Below, one piece after another: positions 28,805-33,900 of a DNA stretch of 33,900 nucleotides (within the stretch, counting starts at the first letter, position 1; each line of letters opens with the position of its first letter). Position numbers and translations under genes: made by a program. The stretch comes from DATHYU01 sp033722675 (GTDB lineage: Bacteria; Actinomycetota; Acidimicrobiia; Spongiisociales; UBA11373): the NCBI GenBank assembly GCA_033722675.1, contig JAWVYO010000016.1:1-33900 (forward strand), in the 5' to 3' direction. The notes under the pieces were generated by a model. It was given only the letters and a program-made list of their open reading frames with translations, was not told where the DNA came from and searched no databases.

Positions 28805-30165
28805 CGTGGCTCGACGGATACGACCGGGTGCATCTCGTGGGCGTGGGTGGCTCCGGCATGAGCGGGCTCGCCAAACTGCTCGCCCAGTCCGGACACACGG
28901 TCACGGGGTCCGACCTGAAGCGCGGCCCCGCCTTCCAGGCGTTGGAGGGGATCGGGATCGAGTGCTGGACCGGCCACCGGCCCGAGCGCGTCGTCGACCG
29001 GGACCTCGTCGTCTATTCCTCGGCGGTGCCCGACGAGCGAGACGCCGAGGTGGTCGCCGCCCGCGAGGCCGGCGTCCCGACCTGGGAGCGCCCGGCGCTG
29101 CTCGCCGAGATGACCCGGACCCGTCCGGCGCTCGGCCTGTCGGGGACCCACGGGAAGACGACGTCCAGCGCCATGACGGTGGCGGCCCTGCGGGCGCTCG
29201 GACGCGACCCCACCTTCATGGTGGGCGGCCGGCTCGCCGACCTGAACACGAACGCCCACGTCGGAGAGCCGTCGCTCTTCGTCCTCGAGGCCGACGAGGC
29301 CTACAGCACCTTCCTGGGCCTGGCGCTGGAGGGGATGGTCGTCACCAACGTCGAGATCGACCACCTCGACCACTACGAGACGATGGAGCGGCTCACCGGC
29401 GCCTTCGAGGACGTGGCGGGACGGGTCGACGGGCCCGTGCTGGCCTGCATCGACGATCCCGGGTCGGCGGCGCTCGTCGAGTCCGCCGGCGCGATCCCCT
29501 ACGGCACGGGGGACGGCGCCGCCTGGCGCATCGAGGATCCCGAGCACGTGGGGCACAGCGTCGCCTTCACCCTCGCCCGCGGATCCGACTCGTGGCGGGT
29601 GACGGTGCCGCGGCCCGGGATGCACGTCGCGCGCAACGCGACCGGCGTCCTCGCCATGCTCGGCGAACGCGGCTTCGACGTCGCCACGGCGGCGCAGGGA
29701 TTGGCGTCCTTCGGCGGCGTCCGCCGGCGCTTCGACGTCCGGGCCCGCACGAACGGGATCACCGTCGTCGACGACTACGCCCACCATCCGACCGAGATCG
29801 CCGCCACGATCGCCGCCGGCCGCCTCGGCGGGCCCGACCGGGTGGTCGCGGTCTTCCAGGCCCACCACTTCGATCGCACCGCCCGTCTCGCCGACGAGTT
29901 CGGGGAGGCGCTCGCCACCGCGGACCTCGCCGTCGTCACCGACGTCTACGCCCCCGGAGAGGCGCCGATCCCCGGCGTCACGGGGCGCCTCCTCGCCGAG
30001 AAGGCCCGCGACGCCGGCGGCGAGGTGGTGTACGTGCCCCGGCGCATCGACCTCGCCGCCGAGGTGGCCGGGCTCGCCCGGCCCGGCGACCTCGTCCTCG
30101 TGATGGGCGCCGGCGACATCTATCTCGTACCCGACGAGCTGGCGACCCTGCTCGCCGACGCATGA
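28801..30165 (+). CDS. murC: UDP-MurNAc: L-alanine ligase MurC
   Basis: 454-residue Mur ligase adding the first residue (L-Ala) to UDP-MurNAc. It shows the N-terminal HLVGVGGSGMSGLAKLL Rossmann loop, the SSAVP segment, the P loop SGTHGKTTSSAM (K119), VLEADEAYSTFL, TNVEIDHLDHY, the MurC-specific DDYAHHPTEI and QAHHFDRTARL, and GAGDIY near the end. The QAHHFDRT block replaces the usual QPHxYSRT but keeps the basic residues. ATG 28801 in an ATGA overlap with murG, and an ATGA overlap into murB. Confidence 0.95.
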   Translation: MTWLDGYDRVHLVGVGGSGMSGLAKLLAQSGHTVTGSDLKRGPAFQALEGIGIECWTGHRPERVVDRDLVVYSSAVPDERDAEVVAAREAGVPTWERPALLAEMTRTRPALGLSGTHGKTTSSAMTVAALRALGRDPTFMVGGRLADLNTNAHVGEPSLFVLEADEAYSTFLGLALEGMVVTNVEIDHLDHYETMERLTGAFEDVAGRVDGPVLACIDDPGSAALVESAGAIPYGTGDGAAWRIEDPEHVGHSVAFTLARGSDSWRVTVPRPGMHVARNATGVLAMLGERGFDVATAAQGLASFGGVRRRFDVRARTNGITVVDDYAHHPTEIAATIAAGRLGGPDRVVAVFQAHHFDRTARLADEFGEALATADLAVVTDVYAPGEAPIPGVTGRLLAEKARDAGGEVVYVPRRIDLAAEVAGLARPGDLVLVMGAGDIYLVPDELATLLADA

Positions 30166-31073
30166 GCGCACTCGACCGGCTCGCCGCCGACGGCCTGCTC
30201 GAGCGCGACGTCGACCTGGCGCCGCTCACCACCTACAAGATGGGCGGGACGGCGCGGTGGATGCTCGAGGCCGAGCGCGAGGCGGACGTCGTCCGGCTGG
30301 CTCGGGCCCTCGCCGAGGAACCGGTGCCCGTGTTCGTCCTCGGGCGGGGGAGCAACGTGGTGGTGTCGGAGGAGGGCTTTCCCGGCGTCGTGGTCCGCCC
30401 GGCGGGCGCGTTCGTCGCATGGGATCTGACGGACGATGGCATCGCCACGGCCGGGGCGGCCGTGCCGCTGCCGGTCCTCGCCCGGGGAACGGCAGCCGCG
30501 GGACGGGGCGGCCTCGAGTGGTTCGTGGGCGTGCCGGGGTCGGTGGGCGGGGCCGTCTGCATGAACGCCGGATGCTTCGGGAGCGACACCGCCGAGGTGC
30601 TCGTCACCGCCCGGATCCTCGACCTGCGCAGCGGGGACGTCGCCGAGTCCGGGCCCGACGACCTGTCGATGGCCTACCGATCCACGTCGGTCGGTCCCCA
30701 CGACATGGTGCTGTCGGCGCGCTTCCGGACGCACCCGGTGGACTCCGAGGCGGCGATGGCGCGGATCCGGGAGATCACCCGGTGGCGCCGGGACCACCAG
30801 CCGGGCGGCACGCTCAACGCCGGGAGCGTGTTCAAGAACCCCGACGGGGACGCCGCGGGACGGATCATCGACGAGGTCGGCCTCAAGGGGTTCCGGGTGG
30901 GTGGTGCCTCCGTGTCGGAGCGTCACGCCAACTTCTTCGTGGCCGAGGGCGAGGCGACGCCCTCCGACGTCTACCGTCTCGTGGCCGAGGTCCGGCGCCG
31001 GGTGCGGGAGGCGACGGGCGTGGACCTCGAGCCGGAGGTGCGGTTCATCGGGTTCTTCGAGGAGGCGGCGTGA
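30162..31073 (+). CDS. murB: UDP-N-acetylenolpyruvoylglucosamine reductase MurB
   Basis: 303-residue FAD-dependent reductase making UDP-MurNAc. It has TTYKMGGTA (23-31), the FAD-binding GRGSNVVVSE (61-70), GVPGSVGGAVCMNAGCFG, the SMAYRSTS segment with the conserved Tyr-Arg, GSVFKNP with the proton-donor serine, and HANFFVAEG. The short length and missing tyrosine loop make it a type II MurB. Its presence inside the cluster before ftsQ is the usual actinobacterial order. ATG 30162 overlaps murC by four bases. Confidence 0.94.
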   Translation: MSALDRLAADGLLERDVDLAPLTTYKMGGTARWMLEAEREADVVRLARALAEEPVPVFVLGRGSNVVVSEEGFPGVVVRPAGAFVAWDLTDDGIATAGAAVPLPVLARGTAAAGRGGLEWFVGVPGSVGGAVCMNAGCFGSDTAEVLVTARILDLRSGDVAESGPDDLSMAYRSTSVGPHDMVLSARFRTHPVDSEAAMARIREITRWRRDHQPGGTLNAGSVFKNPDGDAAGRIIDEVGLKGFRVGGASVSERHANFFVAEGEATPSDVYRLVAEVRRRVREATGVDLEPEVRFIGFFEEAA

Positions 31074-31858
31074 CCGACGTCCGGGAGCGTCCCGCCACCG
31101 CCGTCCCGCAGCGCGGCCGGGTGCGTCCGGGCCCGTGGATCTTCGCACTCGTGGTGACGGTGGTCGCGATCGGGCTCGGCGTGCTCCACTCGCCTTGGCT
31201 GTCCCTGGCCGAGGTCGAGGTGCGGGGGGCGGTCGCGTCCGATCCCGCGGAGGCCGTGGCCGAGACCGGGGTGGGGGAGGGGGCCGTCATGATCTGGATC
31301 GACACCGACGCGGTGGCGGCGGCCGTCACCGCCGATCCGTGGGTGGCGGACGCCATCGTCCGCCGGGAGTTCCCCGACCGGCTCGTGGTGGAGGTCCTCG
31401 AACGTGAGGCGGTCGTGTGGGTGGAGGGACTGCGGACGTGGATGCTCGTGTCCGGCGACGGCGTGGTGCTCGAGCGCAGCGATGCGCCCGGCCCGGGCGT
31501 GCTGCGTGCCCGGGTGGCCGCACGCGACGTGGTGCCGGGGGCGACGACGGACGAACGGGCGTGGCGGGAGGTCGTCGACCTCGCCGGGGCGCTGCCGGCC
31601 GATCTGGCGCAGGGTGCCGTCGCCGAGTTCCGGGCCGGGGAGCTCTGGTTGAGCCTCACGGGTGCCTCGGTGCGGCTGGGCACGCCGTCGGACCTCGCCG
31701 ACAAGGCGACGGTCGCGGCGGCGATCGTGGCCGATGGCGTCCCCGACGGCTCGGTGATCGACGTGGTCTCGCCGCGGCGGCCGGCGGTGGTCCCCCCGCC
31801 CCCGCCCCTCGTCACGGACCCTCAACCTGTGGTAGAGGGTGACACCCTGGAGCCCTGA
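31070..31858 (+). CDS. ftsQ: Cell division protein FtsQ/DivIB
   Basis: 262-residue bitopic membrane protein of the divisome. A basic cytoplasmic tail is followed by one membrane helix (about 23-39), a POTRA domain beginning LSLAEVEVRGA (about 45-115, ending in RLVVEVLEREAVVWV), the FtsQ beta domain, and a proline-rich tail (PPPPPLV). FtsQ bridges FtsL-FtsB and regulates septal synthesis. The tail region of the gene also carries overlapping inverted repeats (31818-31848) that may belong to the ftsZ promoter. GTG start in a GTGA overlap with murB. There is no ftsA after it, as expected for actinobacteria. Confidence 0.9.
   Translation: MTDVRERPATAVPQRGRVRPGPWIFALVVTVVAIGLGVLHSPWLSLAEVEVRGAVASDPAEAVAETGVGEGAVMIWIDTDAVAAAVTADPWVADAIVRREFPDRLVVEVLEREAVVWVEGLRTWMLVSGDGVVLERSDAPGPGVLRARVAARDVVPGATTDERAWREVVDLAGALPADLAQGAVAEFRAGELWLSLTGASVRLGTPSDLADKATVAAAIVADGVPDGSVIDVVSPRRPAVVPPPPPLVTDPQPVVEGDTLEP
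31818..31848. repeat. Overlapping inverted repeats at the end of ftsQ
   Basis: ACCCTC (31818-31823) pairs with GAGGGT (31835-31840), and AGGGTG-A-CACCCT (31836-31848) is itself a perfect palindrome sharing the middle arm. The middle arm can therefore pair with either neighbour, giving two exclusive hairpins, or the site could be a protein-binding operator before ftsZ. Confidence 0.5.
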
Positions 31859-31886
31859 GCCCCCTCGCGCAGGGTTCGACCGGCAC

Positions 31887-31892
31887 TAGAGT
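31887..31892 (+). promoter_or_regulatory. ftsZ: Putative -10 box for ftsZ
   Basis: TAGAGT in the 89-base gap before ftsZ, about 55 bases upstream of ATG 31948. No clear -35 box is found 16-18 bases before it. It would give ftsZ a transcript independent of the upstream cluster, as is common. Confidence 0.4.
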
Positions 31893-31947
31893 TCGGGGTC
31901 GGCCGGGGCGCGACGTGGCTCCGGCACCGACTTCGAAGGGACTCCCG

Positions 31948-33060
31948 ATGGCGAACGATGCGGCCCCCCAGAGCTACCTGGCGGTCATCAAGGTCGTCGG
32001 CGTGGGTGGCGGTGGCGTCAACGCGGTGAACCGGATGATCGAGTCCGGGCTCCGGGGCGTCGAGTTCGTCGCCGTCAACACCGACGCCCAGGCGCTCCTC
32101 ATGTCGGACGCCGACATCAAGCTCGACATCGGGCGGGAGTTGACCCGCGGCCTGGGCGCCGGGGCCGACCCGGAGGTCGGTCGGGCGGCCGCCGACGAGC
32201 ACCGCGACGACCTCGAGGAGGCGCTGCGCGGCTCGGACATGGTCTTCATCACCGCCGGTGAGGGCGGGGGAACCGGCACCGGGGGTGCCCCCGTCGTCGC
32301 CGAGGTCGCCCGCACCGTGGGTGCGCTGACCGTCGGCGTCGTGACCCGTCCCTTCGGATTCGAGGGCCGCCGCCGGAGCGTCCAGGCGGAGCAGGGCATC
32401 GCGGCCCTCCGCCAGGCCGTCGACACGCTCATCATCATCCCGAACGAGCGGCTGTTGCAGTTCGCCGACGCCAACCTGCCGATGATGGACGCGTTCCGAC
32501 TCGCCGACGAGGTGCTCCTCCACGGCGTCGGGGGCATCACCGACCTCATCACGACGCCGGGGCTGATCAACGTCGACTTCGCCGACGTGAAGTCGGTGAT
32601 GGCCGGCGCAGGCTCCGCCGTCATGGGCATCGGCCGCGGCACCGGCGAGCACCGGGCCCGCCAGGCCGCCGAGAAGGCCATTGCCAGCCCGATGCTCGAG
32701 ACGTCGATGGAAGGCGCCCGGGGGGTCCTGCTATCCATCGCCGGCCCCTCCGACATGACGCTCCACGAGGTGAACGAAGCCGCGTCGGCGGTCGCCGAGC
32801 ACTGCGAGGACGATGCCAACGTGATCTTCGGGGCCACGGTCGACGACGCCATGGGCGACGAGATCCGGGTCACCGTGATCGCAGCCGGATTCGAGGGCGA
32901 GGGTCGCCGCGGCGGCACCACGGCCGGCGCCCCGCCCCGCCGGGAGCGCCGCTCGCCCCTCGACGAGCTCCCCGACGACGATGCGGAGACGGAGGCGGAC
33001 ACCGACGCCGATCCCGACGCCGACGGCGACTTCGAGATCCCCGACTTCCTCAAGGGATGA
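31948..33060 (+). CDS. ftsZ: Cell division protein FtsZ
   Basis: 370-residue tubulin-like GTPase that forms the Z ring. The first GTP loop is GVGGGGVNAVNRM (18-30), the tubulin signature GGGTGTGGAPV begins at residue 106, NERLLQFADANLPMMDAF is well conserved, and the T7 loop includes NVDFADV with the catalytic aspartates. The C-terminal linker is short and very acidic (DDDAETEADTDADPDAD), ending in the conserved tail FEIPDFLKG for binding membrane anchors such as SepF. I chose ATG 31948, with AAGGGA upstream; an in-frame start at 31915 adds 11 non-conserved residues. Confidence 0.97.
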   Translation: MANDAAPQSYLAVIKVVGVGGGGVNAVNRMIESGLRGVEFVAVNTDAQALLMSDADIKLDIGRELTRGLGAGADPEVGRAAADEHRDDLEEALRGSDMVFITAGEGGGTGTGGAPVVAEVARTVGALTVGVVTRPFGFEGRRRSVQAEQGIAALRQAVDTLIIIPNERLLQFADANLPMMDAFRLADEVLLHGVGGITDLITTPGLINVDFADVKSVMAGAGSAVMGIGRGTGEHRARQAAEKAIASPMLETSMEGARGVLLSIAGPSDMTLHEVNEAASAVAEHCEDDANVIFGATVDDAMGDEIRVTVIAAGFEGEGRRGGTTAGAPPRRERRSPLDELPDDDAETEADTDADPDADGDFEIPDFLKG

Positions 33061-33686
33061 TCCGCCCCGAGGGCTTCTCGGGCGCGGCCTTCGGCACGGC
33101 CTCCGACGGCGACGCCCGCACCGACCCCGAGGCGCGCCGGCGCATGAGCGACGCCCTCGGCATCGTGGATGCCTGGGCGACCGTCCGGGGGGTCCACGGC
33201 ACCACCGTCGCCCTCGTCGAGGGCCCCGGCCACCACGACGACGCCGACGGCCTGGCGACCACCGTGTCGGGGCTGCCGATCGCCGTCGGTTCCGGCGATT
33301 GCCTGCCGGTGGTGATCGAGGGCGACGGCGGCGTGGCAGCCGTGCACGCAGGATGGCGGGGGACCGCCGCCGGCATCCTCGGCGCGGCGCGACGCACCCT
33401 GCGGGATGCGGGCATCGAACCCACGCGCGCCGCGATCGGCCCGGCGATCGGCCCCTGCTGTTTCGAGGTCGGACCGGAGGTCGCCGCCCGATTTCCCGAC
33501 GCCGCGGCGACGACCACGTGGGGCACGCCGTCGGTGGATCTCCGTGCGGCGGCCGCGGCCGACCTCGAGGGCCTCGACCTCTGGGTGGCCGACGCCTGCA
33601 CGTCCTGCGGCGACGGCTATCACTCCCACCGCGCGACGGCGACCCTCGATCGGCAGGTGACGGTGGCATGGGTGCCGACGGACTGA
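33057..33686 (+). CDS. pgeF: Polyphenol oxidase/laccase-domain protein (YfiH/PgeF family)
   Basis: 209-residue cytosolic protein of the YfiH (Multi-copper polyphenol oxidoreductase) family; E. coli PgeF removes wrongly incorporated L-Ser from UDP-MurNAc dipeptide, and others act as purine nucleoside phosphorylases. The metal-ligand set fits: H47 in VRGVHG, C82 in SGDCLPV and H97 in VHAGWRG. GPAIGPCCFEVG and the CTSC-x-YHSHR-type end (ACTSCGDGYHSHR) are family marks. The frequent position after ftsZ agrees with a wall-precursor quality-control role, but that is inference. ATG 33057 in an ATGA overlap with ftsZ. Confidence 0.9.
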   Translation: MIRPEGFSGAAFGTASDGDARTDPEARRRMSDALGIVDAWATVRGVHGTTVALVEGPGHHDDADGLATTVSGLPIAVGSGDCLPVVIEGDGGVAAVHAGWRGTAAGILGAARRTLRDAGIEPTRAAIGPAIGPCCFEVGPEVAARFPDAAATTTWGTPSVDLRAAAAADLEGLDLWVADACTSCGDGYHSHRATATLDRQVTVAWVPTD

Positions 33687-33900
33687 TCGCCGTCCGGGCC
33701 CGCGTCGACGCCGCCTGTGCCCGTGCCGGGCGGGACCCGGGCGAGGTGACCGTCGTCGCCGTGTCGAAGACCGCCTCCGACGACGCCGTCCTCGAGGCGT
33801 ACGCCACGGGGCACCGCGACTTCGGCGAGAACCGTGCCTCGGCGCTGGCCGACCGCCGCCGCCGGCTCCCCGACGACATCCGGTGGCACTTCGTCGGGCG
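33668..33900 (+). CDS. yggS: YggS/PLPBP pyridoxal-phosphate homeostasis protein, 5' part
   Basis: The first 77 codons of a YggS-family protein, cut by the window end. ATG 33668 lies inside pgeF, overlapping it by 19 bases. The frame gives a short N-terminal helix, then VTVVAVSKT with the PLP-binding lysine (K34), EAYATGHRDFGENR (the family GxxxFGEN motif) and IRWHFVG, matching the family WHFIG. YggS proteins bind pyridoxal 5'-phosphate without enzymatic turnover and balance vitamin B6 and amino acid pools. In actinobacteria yggS commonly follows pgeF and precedes sepF, which would be the next gene to look for beyond this window. Confidence 0.92.
   Translation, partial: MGADGLIAVRARVDAACARAGRDPGEVTVVAVSKTASDDAVLEAYATGHRDFGENRASALADRRRRLPDDIRWHFVG

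Overview
The window is very GC-rich, densely packed DNA from an actinobacterium. The family content (DUF3040 protein, MoxR/DUF58/transglutaminase trio, MraZ-led division cluster without ftsA, TANNNT start-site promoters) and a probable selenocysteine-containing AhpD-like protein suggest a lineage such as Acidimicrobiia. That placement is inference; there is no rRNA here to confirm it. No mobile element, tRNA, rRNA or CRISPR array was seen.

Layout. 1-3181 (+): the end of a TrmA/RlmD-type RNA methyltransferase, yaaA, an EamA transporter, and an AhpD/CMD-like gene interrupted by one in-frame TGA exactly where the second redox cysteine should be. 3182-3546 is a repeat-bearing gap. 3547-5114 (-): infA and three small membrane proteins of unknown role. 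5168-6796: a zinc-ribbon NUDIX hydrolase (+), a cupredoxin-like lipoprotein (-) and a histidine phosphatase (-). 6860-9064 (+): dinB, a DUF3040 protein and a MerR-type regulator. 9092-13664 (-): moxR, DUF58 and tgpA-like genes in one overlapping operon. 13788-15962: two small conserved proteins (+), a degenerate resolvase-like protein (-) and an HNH nuclease (+). 16000-17647 (-): LapA-domain protein, universal stress protein and a short-chain dehydrogenase.

17740-33900 (+) is a complete dcw (division and cell wall) cluster: mraZ, rsmH, ftsL, ftsI, murE, murF, mraY, murD, ftsW, murG, murC, murB, ftsQ, ftsZ, pgeF and the start of yggS. From rsmH to ftsQ nearly all genes overlap by 1 to 11 bases, which implies translational coupling. 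MurE/F/D/C build UDP-MurNAc-pentapeptide from the product of MurB, MraY and MurG make lipid I and lipid II, FtsW and FtsI polymerise and cross-link septal wall, and FtsL, FtsQ and FtsZ are divisome proteins. MurE carries the DNPR motif for meso-diaminopimelate.

The most interesting signals are: (1) the Cys-Phe-Phe-TGA-x3-His motif at 2822-2845 followed by a bacterial-SECIS-like hairpin, read here as selenocysteine; (2) a perfect 14-base inverted repeat between mraZ and rsmH whose right arm covers the rsmH ribosome binding site; (3) at least ten genes with a TANNNT-like box 6 to 8 bases before the start codon, indicating widespread leaderless transcription; (4) 10-base-phased MraZ-type boxes laid over the mraZ promoter.
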